A stretch of DNA of 64,000 bases from Natronospira sp. Lineage in GTDB: Bacteria; Pseudomonadota; Gammaproteobacteria; Natronospirales; Natronospiraceae. Each line of letters opens with the position of its first letter. The first letter of the stretch is position 1. The position numbers and the translations under genes were made by a program. Under the pieces are notes generated by a model. It did no database searches, was not told where the DNA came from, and saw nothing but the letters and a program-made list of their open reading frames with translations. The DNA lies in NCBI GenBank assembly GCA_003558125.1, contig PWMQ01000076.1, positions 21,619 through 85,618 on the forward strand, read 5' to 3'. Positions 1-8,365 of the stretch are shown here, one piece after another.

Positions 1-1
1 T

Positions 2-226
2 ATGCTCAGCCTGAAACCGGGGGACCGGCGGCCGCTGGAGCCGGGGATGACCATGCATCTGATCCCCTGGCTGTGGGGCGTGGAGGGAGACAAGCTGCTT
101 GGCATCTCCGAGACGGTGGTCGTCACCGAGACCGGGTGCCGGTCGTTTTTCGAAAGTCCCGAGCGGAAACTGTTCCGCCCGGGTCCTCTGGCCGGCAGCG
201 CGATGGTTCAGCACCGCGCTGGCTGA
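2..226 (+). CDS. M24 family (aminopeptidase P-like) metallopeptidase, C-terminal end
   Basis: This is the last 74 codons of a gene whose 5' part lies before the window; the reading frame is open at the left edge, so the Met at position 2 is probably internal. The stretch around MTMHLIPWLWG followed by GISETVVVTETGC matches the C-terminal end of M24 creatinase/aminopeptidase P-type enzymes (Xaa-Pro peptidases, ectoine hydrolase), where the SET..VTE.G segment contributes the last metal-binding Glu region. Substrate cannot be told from this piece. It converges with the GGDEF-EAL gene, with only six bases between the two stops and no terminator visible between them. Confidence 0.7.
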   Translation: MLSLKPGDRRPLEPGMTMHLIPWLWGVEGDKLLGISETVVVTETGCRSFFESPERKLFRPGPLAGSAMVQHRAG

Positions 227-232
227 GGACCC

Positions 233-2248
233 TCAGAGCTGAGCCAGTCGCCGTCGCTGAGCGAACGCCCTCACCTCCGAGGCGGCCAATGGCTGGCTGA
301 AATGGAACCCCTGGAAGAGATCGCAGCCCAGCTGGCGCAACAGTGCCCATTGCTGAGCACTTTCCACCCCTTCGGCGGTAACCCGCAAACCCAGGGCATG
401 GGCCAGGTCGGTTATTGAACGCACGATGGCCAGACCCTGGGCCTGCTCAATCTCCTGAATGAAGGAGCGATCGATTTTCACCCGGCTGACCGGCAACTGC
501 TGGAGCCAGCTCAGGGAGCTGTAGCCGGTACCAAAATCGTCCAGCGCAAGAGCCACACCCACCTCGTTGAGCCGCTCGATGGTGGCATTACCGGCCTCGA
601 TATCTTCCATGGCCACCTGCTCGGTAATCTCCAGTTGCAGATCACTTGGCCGCAAGCTGCTTCGACGCAGAATACGCTCGACTGTGGACGGTAGCGCGGG
701 CGCCTCGAAGAGGTTGGCCGACAGATTAACTGCTACCCGAAGGTCCACCCCCTGATCCCGCCAGGACACGATCTGCCGGCAGGCCGATTCCATCACCCAA
801 TAGTCAAGGCTGCTGGCCAGCCCAGCGGTCGTTGCCATGGACAAGAACTCAGTCGGCAGCAGCAGCCCTCGCTCGGGATGCTGCCAGCGGACCAGGGCTT
901 CAACCATCCTGACAGTCCCTTCGGCATCCACGATGGGTTGGTACAGCAGGCGCAGCTGGCCATCCGGGATGGCACGCCGCAATTCCGATTCAAGCACCAG
1001 GCGTTCATCGGCCGCCACTTCCATGATCCGTCGATAACGCACCGGCCCGCCACCACGACGCCGCGCCGAGGAATGGGCCAGGTCGGCGGCGCGCATAAGC
1101 GCCCGCTCATCCTCGGCATCATCGGGGTAAAGGGCATAACCGCAGGCGCACTCGAGATGAATATCATGCCCACCCACATGCACCGGTTCGCGCACCGCAT
1201 CCATCAGATAATCCAGATGGGTGCGAGCTTCTGCCTCGTCCGGCAAATCCGTCAGAATGACGGCAAATTCGTCACTGGATATTCTTGCCACCGTGGCCTG
1301 TGCCGGGCGCCGCGCATCAAGCCGCTCCGCCAGACTGCGCAGCAGCTTGTCGCCATTGGCATGGCCAAGGGAATCGTTGACCCGCCGGAAACGCTCCAGG
1401 TCGAGAAAGGCGAAGGCCACCTTCAGGCCTGTACCACTCAATACACGGATCCGGTTGGCCAGTTGCACCCGGACGTTGCGACGATTGGGCAGGCCGGTGA
1501 GTGGATCAAAGAAGGACAGACGGGAAACCTCACTGCGGGCAACCCGGGCCTCGGCCCGCTCGTGCTCAAACAGCCAGGTCACCAGACCCAGGCCAATCAG
1601 GGCGTAAAGGACAAGATCGCCGATGGGCAGGAAGGGCGCATAGGGGGCCGTCCAGACCCCGGCAGGACCAAGGACCTGAATGGCCAGGGTGTGCAGCAAA
1701 TGAAGCCCGTAGGCAATCATGGCACCCGCGGCCAACAGTGCGCCTGCCTGAACCGGCGAGCTGCGCTGGCGGAGAATGACCCATGCTGCGCCCATGAACG
1801 CCGCGGCCAGCAGGAAGTTCTTGACCCCCAGGCGGACGAAAACCCGGAGCGAGGCCGCATCCGGGCCAAAGGCACCGATCAGAGCAGTCGCCCCGCCAAG
1901 GAGGGCAACCACAATCACCACCACAGCCAGATGGCGTGGGGTCAAAAAGCGCCGATAAGCCAGGCCGACGACGCCCGCCACCAGTAACGCTACCTGGGCG
2001 TAGACGGCGGCAAGGGCAGCTACAGAGACTGGCAGGCGCAGACCAGGGCCTAGGCCGGCCATCAACAGACGATACGTGAGCAGAGACAGCACCACGTGAA
2101 TGGCAAGGGCCAGAAAACTGAGGCCCCACAATCTGAGGAAGGGTCGGCGGCGGTCATGCAGGAAGTACAGGAAGAAAACCGCCAGAACCGCGGACAGGAC
2201 AGCCTGGGCCGCCAACGCAGCCGTTACCAAGTCTCCCTGTTCAATCAC
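233..2248 (-). CDS. membrane-bound GGDEF-EAL protein with degenerate GGDEF site
   Basis: A 671-residue protein. Residues about 1-230 form roughly seven hydrophobic helices (a membrane sensor resembling MASE-type domains). A GGDEF domain follows (FFDPLTGLPNRR near 245; signature RISSDEF near 325) and then an EAL domain (VEALVRW, DDFGTGYSSL, KIDRSF). The diguanylate cyclase signature is SSDEF, so cyclase activity is doubtful. The EAL domain keeps its main motifs (E of EAL, DDFGTGYS, K of KIDRSF, TAEGVE) and is probably an active c-di-GMP phosphodiesterase; the GGDEF half may act as a GTP or c-di-GMP sensor. It is monocistronic and divergent from the S9 peptidase. Confidence 0.9.
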   Translation of the reverse strand: MIEQGDLVTAALAAQAVLSAVLAVFFLYFLHDRRRPFLRLWGLSFLALAIHVVLSLLTYRLLMAGLGPGLRLPVSVAALAAVYAQVALLVAGVVGLAYRRFLTPRHLAVVVIVVALLGGATALIGAFGPDAASLRVFVRLGVKNFLLAAAFMGAAWVILRQRSSPVQAGALLAAGAMIAYGLHLLHTLAIQVLGPAGVWTAPYAPFLPIGDLVLYALIGLGLVTWLFEHERAEARVARSEVSRLSFFDPLTGLPNRRNVRVQLANRIRVLSGTGLKVAFAFLDLERFRRVNDSLGHANGDKLLRSLAERLDARRPAQATVARISSDEFAVILTDLPDEAEARTHLDYLMDAVREPVHVGGHDIHLECACGYALYPDDAEDERALMRAADLAHSSARRRGGGPVRYRRIMEVAADERLVLESELRRAIPDGQLRLLYQPIVDAEGTVRMVEALVRWQHPERGLLLPTEFLSMATTAGLASSLDYWVMESACRQIVSWRDQGVDLRVAVNLSANLFEAPALPSTVERILRRSSLRPSDLQLEITEQVAMEDIEAGNATIERLNEVGVALALDDFGTGYSSLSWLQQLPVSRVKIDRSFIQEIEQAQGLAIVRSITDLAHALGLRVTAEGVESAQQWALLRQLGCDLFQGFHFSQPLAASEVRAFAQRRRLAQL

Positions 2249-2552
2249 CGTCGGCCCCCGCGCCGCGAGCCGGCCTACTTACAGCCAACCCAAAGACCTC
2301 TCGGCATCCCGCCCCATGGAGAACACATCCCTGCGTACCCACAGCATAGCAATACTGGCGGCCCAGGGGGACCGCCCGGAAGAGTCTGGCGTCGGCACCC
2401 GAGTGGATTGGGAAAATCGCGTCAAATCGCACGGACCAGATCGGAAAACTGGTCAATGACGGTCAGGTTGCCTATCCTGTTCCGCCTGTCACATGGTGGA
2501 TCGCCCCGTTACGGGCGAGGCAACCCATTTCACCCAATCAGGAGTTCCGACA
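2249..2552. other. intergenic region between divergent GGDEF-EAL and S9 peptidase genes
   Basis: About 300 bases with no convincing gene. It must hold the promoters of both flanking genes, but I see no strong -35/-10 pair on either strand. A Shine-Dalgarno sequence (ATCAGGAG, 2538-2545) precedes the peptidase ATG. Short open frames here lack codon bias or family resemblance. Confidence 0.5.
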
Positions 2553-4580
2553 ATGAAGGCAAGACGCTTTCTGCTAACCGCCGTTCTCGGCATCTTCTGC
2601 CTGCAGGCCGGCGTGGTGCTGGCCAACGGCATGGACAAGGATGATCTCTATCGCATCCAGCAGGTCACCCAGGTGGCGGTCTCCCCCGATGGTGAACAGG
2701 TGGCCTACCTGCGCAGCGTGCCCCGCAATCCCTACCAGGATGAGGATGGGCCGGCCTGGAGCGAGCTGCATATAGCCACCGGTGAAGGCAAGAGCCGCCC
2801 CTTTATCACTGGCAAGGTGAATATCGGTGCCATTGACTGGCTGCCTGACGGTTCCGGCATTTCCTTTCTGGCTCGCCGTGAAGGTGACGACCAGCGCTCT
2901 CTCTATGTAATTCCAGCCAAGGGCGGCGAGGCACGACGCGTGCTGACCCATCCCACCGGAATCCGCAGCTACAGCTGGCATCCCTCGGGAGAACGGGTTG
3001 CCTTTCTGGCCACGGAACCGACCTCCGAAGAACGTCGGAAACTGCTGGACAAGGGCTTCAATGCCCGTGTCATCGAGGAGCGACTGCAGGATGTGGAAGT
3101 GTGGACGGCCGACATTGATGGCGATGGGGAGCCCGAAAAGCTGGACATCGAAGGCAGCGCGTCCCAGCTGCACTGGAGTCCGGATGGCGAACATCTGGCC
3201 ATGATGATCGCGCCCACCCCACTGGTGGATGACGATCTGATGTTCCGCCACCCCCTGGTGGTGGAAGCCGATGGTGGTGACGTGGTCACCCGCTTTGAGA
3301 CGGAAGGTAAACTGGGATCCATGGCCTGGTCCCCTGATGGAGAACATCTGGCCTGGGTCGGCAGCATGGATATCCATGATCCTCGCGAGGGCCGCCTGGT
3401 CGTGGGCGATGTAGACAGCGGTGAGTTCAAGAACATCAAGGCGGATGAGTACCTCGGCCACATCCAGACCATGGCCTGGGAAGATGACGAGCACATTATC
3501 TGGCTCGGCCACCGCGGTACCCAGAGCGAACTGGGTCGAATCCACCGCAGTGGCGACAACGAGGAGATCCTGATTGGGCCGGAGCAGCCCATCCTGCGTT
3601 CCCTGAGTCTGTCCAATGGGGGCGGTGTGCTGGCCTTCGCCGCGGACAGCCCAGAGCACCCCCGGGAGCTTCACGTCCATCAGGATGACAGCCTGGAACG
3701 TTGGACCGACTCCAATCCCTGGTTGGCCGACCGCGATCTGGCTCCCCAGGAAGTGGTGACCCATGAGGCTCGCGACGGCCTGGAACTCGAGGGTGTCCTC
3801 ATCCGCCCGCTACGGGAGCGTCGTCGCGGCAACCACCCCATGATCATGGTCATCCACGGTGGTCCCGAAGCCCATATCTCCAATGGCTGGAATACCAACT
3901 ATTCCAACCCGGGCCAGGTGGCAGCCGCCCGGGGTTATGCCGTGTTCTATCCGAACTATCGTGGCAGCACGGCTCGAGGAGTGGAATTCTCCATGCTCGG
4001 GCAGGCCGACGCCGCTGGGGCTGAATTTGACGATATCGTCGACGCCAAGGAGCACCTGGTGGAAACCGGGCTGGTTGATGGTGACAAGGTGGGGATCACC
4101 GGCGGTTCCTACGGCGGCTATGCTTCCGCCTGGGGTGCAACCGCTCAGACCGAGCACTTTGCAGCCAGCGTGATGTTCGTAGGCATCAGCAACAATATCT
4201 CCAAGTTCGGCACCTCGGACATTCCCCAGGAACTGATGCTGGTGCATGCCCGCAAGTGGCCCTGGGATGATTGGGAGTTTTCCCTCAAGCGAAGCCCCAT
4301 CTATCATGCCGAGCAATCCCGCACGCCCATCCTGATCATGCATGGTGAGGCGGATACCCGGGTGCATGTGGGGCAGTCCATGGAGCTCTATCGGACCCTC
4401 AAGGTGCAGGACAATGTCCCGGTGCGCATGGTGACCTTCCCCGGCGAGGGTCACGGTAACCGCAATGCCACCAGCCAACGCGAGTACGTCATGCGACTGA
4501 TGCGCTGGATGGATCACTTTATCCGCGATGGCGAAGAAGAATTGCCACCGGCCGATCTGGATCACGGCGACCGGATCTGA
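2553..4580 (+). CDS. exported S9 family prolyl oligopeptidase-type serine peptidase
   Basis: A 675-residue protein starting at the ATG at 2553, chosen because it follows AGGAG and begins a clear signal peptide (MKARRF, a hydrophobic core, cleavage near VLANG). A further in-frame start 60 bases upstream lacks these. Residues about 30-400 are a WD40-like beta-propeller with repeated SPDGE motifs; residues about 420-660 are the alpha/beta-hydrolase domain with HGGP, GGSYGG (Ser519), GEADTRV (Asp601) and GEGHG (His634), a complete catalytic triad. S9B/S9C enzymes release dipeptides or acyl-amino acids from peptides; this one probably works in the periplasm on peptide nutrients. Acidic composition fits a salt-adapted host. 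Confidence 0.92.
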   Translation: MKARRFLLTAVLGIFCLQAGVVLANGMDKDDLYRIQQVTQVAVSPDGEQVAYLRSVPRNPYQDEDGPAWSELHIATGEGKSRPFITGKVNIGAIDWLPDGSGISFLARREGDDQRSLYVIPAKGGEARRVLTHPTGIRSYSWHPSGERVAFLATEPTSEERRKLLDKGFNARVIEERLQDVEVWTADIDGDGEPEKLDIEGSASQLHWSPDGEHLAMMIAPTPLVDDDLMFRHPLVVEADGGDVVTRFETEGKLGSMAWSPDGEHLAWVGSMDIHDPREGRLVVGDVDSGEFKNIKADEYLGHIQTMAWEDDEHIIWLGHRGTQSELGRIHRSGDNEEILIGPEQPILRSLSLSNGGGVLAFAADSPEHPRELHVHQDDSLERWTDSNPWLADRDLAPQEVVTHEARDGLELEGVLIRPLRERRRGNHPMIMVIHGGPEAHISNGWNTNYSNPGQVAAARGYAVFYPNYRGSTARGVEFSMLGQADAAGAEFDDIVDAKEHLVETGLVDGDKVGITGGSYGGYASAWGATAQTEHFAASVMFVGISNNISKFGTSDIPQELMLVHARKWPWDDWEFSLKRSPIYHAEQSRTPILIMHGEADTRVHVGQSMELYRTLKVQDNVPVRMVTFPGEGHGNRNATSQREYVMRLMRWMDHFIRDGEEELPPADLDHGDRI

Positions 4581-4591
4581 GGGATAGGAAC

Positions 4592-4804
4592 ATGAGTGAA
4601 CAGAAACGATACGGGATTCGCATCACGCTGCCACAGGGAGACCCCCTGGCACTTCCCCATCTTCTGGGCAGTGACTGGGAAAGCTTCCGCTGGTACCGCT
4701 CAGCGGAGGAGCGTAACCGGGCTATGGAGGACATGGGTCGGGAGCATCAGTTTTCCCGCAAGGGCGATATTCCCAGCATCACGCTGGAAGCAGTGGACCG
4801 CTAA
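4592..4804 (+). CDS. 70-residue protein of unknown function
   Basis: The ATG at 4592 follows GAGGGATAGGAAC, 11 bases after the peptidase stop, so it is probably co-transcribed with it. The protein is soluble and charged, with no signal peptide or membrane helix, and is rich in Arg, Glu and aromatic residues (for example DWESFRWYRS). I do not recognise a named family. The good ribosome binding site, tight spacing and protein-like composition support a real gene. The region to 4841 beyond it has the hairpin-like CCACTGCCCTGGCGACC/CTCAGGGCAGTGG (4813-4853), which overlaps the end of the convergent gene and could terminate transcription without a T-tract. Confidence 0.7.
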   Translation: MSEQKRYGIRITLPQGDPLALPHLLGSDWESFRWYRSAEERNRAMEDMGREHQFSRKGDIPSITLEAVDR

Positions 4805-4840
4805 TCCTGGCCGCCACTGCCCTGGCGACCCCATGGTCGC

Positions 4841-7423
4841 TCAGGGCAGTGGCCGGTTTTCCTTGAGCAGTTGCGCTATGTCCGCCGCTCGGCGCGGTCG
4901 GCTGAAGAAGTACCCCTGTGCCTCGTCGCAACCCATCTCCGCCAGCAGGTCTCGCTGACGGGCGGTCTCCACACCCTCGGCAATTACCTTCAGCTTGAGA
5001 TTCTTGGCCATGGCCACAATGGCGCGGACAATAGCCAGGGCATCCTGATCCTCCGGCAGCCCCATGACGAAACTGCGATCCACTTTCAAATAATGGATGG
5101 GAAAGTCTTTCAGATAGCTCAGGGAACTGTGCCCCGTCCCGAAGTCATCCACCGCAATATCCACACCCATGCGGGCCACTGCTTCCAACGTCCGCCGGGC
5201 CCGATCCGGGTTTTCCATCATCATGCTTTCGGTGATTTCGATGTGGAGATCCGAGGCCAGCATTCCACTGCTGTCGATTTCCCGTGACAACTCGGTAATC
5301 AAATGCCGCTGCCCAAACTGGCGAGCTGAAACATTGACGGCCATTCGCAAGGACGGTAGCCCCTGATCCCGCCAGGCCACCGCCTGACGGCAGGCCTCCC
5401 GGAACACCCAGCGGCCAAGCTCGCCAATCAGGCCATTCCTTTCGGCCAGCGGAATGAAGGTAGAGGGTGGCACCAGACCCTGCTCCGGGTGCTCCCAGCG
5501 GACCAGAGCTTCCACACCAACGATCTTGAATGTATCCAGGCAGACGGAAGGCTGATAGTGGAGAACGAATTGCTCCTGATCCAGAGCATCTCGCAAGGCC
5601 TTGGACATCAATAGCTCTTCATAGGCCCGAGCATTCATATCCGCGGAGAAGAACTGAATGCAATTTCTGCCTTTTTCCTTGGCCCGATACATGGCGGTAT
5701 CTGCATTCCGTAACAGGGAGGAGGCATCCTCACCATCGGCGGGAAAAAGACTGATGCCTATACTGCAAGAAGCTGCCAGTTCGTACTCATCCACCCGCAC
5801 CGGCTCCGACAGGACCTCGCGGACCTTGTTGGCAACCGTGGCCACGTCCTCCGGGTCGTCTATATTATCCACCAGGATGGCGAATTCATCGCCACCGAAG
5901 CGGGAAACCAGATCGCTTTCCCGTATCACTTCCTTGAGTCTGCTCGCCACATCCTTGAGGAAGCGATCCCCTACCGGATGTCCAAGAGAGTCATTGATGG
6001 TCTTGAAATGATCCATATCCAGAAACAGGATACCCACCACCTTGCCGCTGCGCTTGGCTCGGCCAATCGCCTGCTGGCATTCCTGCTGAAAGAGAGTACG
6101 ATTGGGCAGGCCTGTCAATGTATCGTGATGCGCGAGAAACTCCAGTTGGCGCTGATATTCCTTATGCTCACTGATGTCATTAAAGACGCAAACGTAATGA
6201 CTGACTTGCCCTTGCCCATCCTTGAGCGTGCTCAGGCTTAGCAGTTCCGGATAAGTCTCACCACCCTTCCTTCGATTCCACACCTCCCCTTCCCAATGCC
6301 CGTCCTGATCCAGGGCACGCCAGATATCACGATCATCTTCACCCCGTTCCCGCTGCAGGGAACGAAACGGCATGGGCCGACCAATCACTTCCTGTTTCCC
6401 ATAGCCAGTAATCCGGGCAAACGCCTTATTGACTTTCACCACGCGACGATCACGGTCCAGGATCATGACCCCTTCAGCCGTATTCTCCAGTGCAGCAGCG
6501 GCCAGACGGCTCTCCTCCTCCATGCGCCGCTGGCCGCTAATATCCCGATAAATGCCATAGACCGCGATCTGGTCATCGCCAATCAGTACCGGTGCCCCCA
6601 GGATGGAGACATCCACCAGTACCCCGTCCTTCCTCTGGCGTTTGGTCTCAGCCTGGACCGGTCGACGATCCAGAACCGTCTCCGAGAGAGCACTCCCCTC
6701 CTGCTCGAGCATATCGGGAACAATCAATTCATTGATGGTGCGCCCTGCAACCTCTTCCACCTGGTAACCAAATATATCGAGCAAGGCCTGGTTCACTTTC
6801 AGAATCCGGTCCTCCCGGTCCAGGAGCACAATGCCTTCGGGTGAGGCATCAAAGAGCTGCTTGAAAAAGGCCTTTTGATCCGACAGCGCCCGTTCGGTAT
6901 TCTGCAGGGCAGCCACTTCCCGCTCCAGCGCCTGGTTGCTCTCCAGCAATTCCTGGTTGCGCTCATGCAGGCGGTGTTCGAGGCTATCCGCGCGTTGTCG
7001 CAATCGGGCTTCCATCTCCTTCTGTTCCGACAAATCTCGGATAGTGGCACGCAGCACCGGACCTTCCTGAAAATCAAGACGGGTCATGGAGACTTCAGCA
7101 GGGAAGGTGGTGCCATCCGCGCGTTGATGGAGCCACTCGAAGTGGCTGATGCCGGATGCATAGGCCTCGCGAATGTGACTTGCCGCCCCTGCTCGGGAGT
7201 CCAGACCATCCGCTTGCTTTGGGGGTGAGAGGTCAGCCGGGTGCCGCCCGATGATCTGGGACACATCGGAATAACCGTACAGTCTGACAGCCGCCGGAGT
7301 GGCGGCCACTATCTGGCTGGAGGTATAAACCAACACCGCGTAGGTGGAGGCCTCGAACAGCCGCCGGTAGAGCCTGTCGTCGCCAGGCAATTTCTCACTG
7401 GTGGTGCCGGGTTCCTTGATCAT
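4841..7423 (-). CDS. PAS-PAS-PAS-GGDEF-EAL c-di-GMP signalling protein
   Basis: An 860-residue cytoplasmic protein with no membrane segments. Three PAS domains can be seen: about 18-130 (LYGYSDVSQIIGR), 185-300 (IFGYQVEEVAGR) and 305-425 (ITGYGKQEVIGR), with a short coiled coil (about 140-180) between the first two. The GGDEF domain (about 430-590) has an intact RFGGDEFAIL signature, so it can be a diguanylate cyclase. The EAL domain (about 605-850) keeps VEALVRWEHP, DDFGTGHSSL, KVDRSFV and AEGVE, so phosphodiesterase activity is also likely. It is the last gene of a three-gene minus-strand unit, 18 bases after the solute-binding-like gene, suggesting that the periplasmic protein and both signalling proteins work together. 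Confidence 0.93.
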   Translation of the reverse strand: MIKEPGTTSEKLPGDDRLYRRLFEASTYAVLVYTSSQIVAATPAAVRLYGYSDVSQIIGRHPADLSPPKQADGLDSRAGAASHIREAYASGISHFEWLHQRADGTTFPAEVSMTRLDFQEGPVLRATIRDLSEQKEMEARLRQRADSLEHRLHERNQELLESNQALEREVAALQNTERALSDQKAFFKQLFDASPEGIVLLDREDRILKVNQALLDIFGYQVEEVAGRTINELIVPDMLEQEGSALSETVLDRRPVQAETKRQRKDGVLVDVSILGAPVLIGDDQIAVYGIYRDISGQRRMEEESRLAAAALENTAEGVMILDRDRRVVKVNKAFARITGYGKQEVIGRPMPFRSLQRERGEDDRDIWRALDQDGHWEGEVWNRRKGGETYPELLSLSTLKDGQGQVSHYVCVFNDISEHKEYQRQLEFLAHHDTLTGLPNRTLFQQECQQAIGRAKRSGKVVGILFLDMDHFKTINDSLGHPVGDRFLKDVASRLKEVIRESDLVSRFGGDEFAILVDNIDDPEDVATVANKVREVLSEPVRVDEYELAASCSIGISLFPADGEDASSLLRNADTAMYRAKEKGRNCIQFFSADMNARAYEELLMSKALRDALDQEQFVLHYQPSVCLDTFKIVGVEALVRWEHPEQGLVPPSTFIPLAERNGLIGELGRWVFREACRQAVAWRDQGLPSLRMAVNVSARQFGQRHLITELSREIDSSGMLASDLHIEITESMMMENPDRARRTLEAVARMGVDIAVDDFGTGHSSLSYLKDFPIHYLKVDRSFVMGLPEDQDALAIVRAIVAMAKNLKLKVIAEGVETARQRDLLAEMGCDEAQGYFFSRPRRAADIAQLLKENRPLP

Positions 7424-7441
7424 GATCCAGAGTATAGGCGC

Positions 7442-8365
7442 TTAAGGCGCATTACTCAGCTGTTCGAACACCCTTTCTACCCAGAAATCCGCCTCATCGG
7501 TGGGAGTTTCCTCAGTTAGATTGGGATTATCCAGCCAGATGACCGCGCGATCGGTCTCCAGGAAACGGCTGATGGCCAGGCGGTTCGCGGGATGAGATTC
7601 AAATAAGCTCAGAAAGCTGCCGTCATCCAAGGCCTTCAGCAATCCTGCTTCGAGGCGCTCTGCCAAGGCATGATTTTCCGGGGCGACGAAGAAATAAATG
7701 GGCGCTGGGTAGGCAATCAGGGGACCGTTGCCCGGCGCCAGGTCATACCGCCGGTAGATTTGCTCCTCAGCCCAAACCTCAATAACACCCCTGGGCAGGA
7801 AATCCACTCGCCCCCCGGCCACCATCCGGAAAAGGGCTTCATAATCGGAGCTGGTTTCCACCCTGACATCATTGGCCCTCAGAATACCCGTATCCGGCCA
7901 GTCATGACCCTGAGCGGCCACGAAGCGCCGCAACTCGCTGAGATCGGTCACGGCTTCCATGCGGTTCACATGCTCCGCCGCCACCACAGGCACCCTGACA
8001 CCCAACAGACCTCGCAAGAGAGGGACGCGGACAGGCAACCAGCCTGATTCATTGTCACGGGAAGTCATGGTCCAGACCACGTCCACATGGCGTCCATGGC
8101 GCATCTCACGCATGGCCCGACTCTGGGTCATGCGGATCGGCGCCCTCTCGAGACGGAAGGGGCCATGACTCTCTTGCGTCTGCTCCATGGCAAGACTCAG
8201 CAATTCAACAAAATAGGCGTCCCTGGCCTCCTCTTCCACATCCGGCTTGATGTGACGAATCACGGTCTCCTCTGCCGTTAACGAGATCGGGGCCAACAAC
8301 AAGGTAAACCCAAGAAGAAGGAGCGCGCCACGCAATACGAATTGGCTTGGGAATGAGTCAGGCAT
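7442..8365 (-). CDS. periplasmic solute-binding-like protein in c-di-GMP operon
   Basis: A 307-residue protein with an N-terminal signal peptide (hydrophobic core FVLRGALLLLGFTLLLAP, likely cleavage after SLTA). The mature part resembles family 3 extracellular solute-binding proteins in layout (RAMREMRHGRHVDVVW near 85-105, a TDLSELRRF hinge-like part, IEVWAEEQIYRR near 200), but I cannot name a ligand. No ABC permease or ATPase gene is nearby. It overlaps the upstream GGDEF-EAL gene by 8 bases and precedes another by 18, so it is probably a periplasmic sensor component that passes a signal to the membrane-bound enzyme rather than a transporter subunit. Stop codon is TAA. Confidence 0.75.
   Translation of the reverse strand: MPDSFPSQFVLRGALLLLGFTLLLAPISLTAEETVIRHIKPDVEEEARDAYFVELLSLAMEQTQESHGPFRLERAPIRMTQSRAMREMRHGRHVDVVWTMTSRDNESGWLPVRVPLLRGLLGVRVPVVAAEHVNRMEAVTDLSELRRFVAAQGHDWPDTGILRANDVRVETSSDYEALFRMVAGGRVDFLPRGVIEVWAEEQIYRRYDLAPGNGPLIAYPAPIYFFVAPENHALAERLEAGLLKALDDGSFLSLFESHPANRLAISRFLETDRAVIWLDNPNLTEETPTDEADFWVERVFEQLSNAP

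Noticed and set aside
878..1987. Long plus-strand open frame opposite the first GGDEF-EAL gene
   Set aside because: It is the antisense shadow of a clear GGDEF-EAL protein; its translation is Gln/Gly/His-rich with no family resemblance, as is usual in GC-rich DNA.
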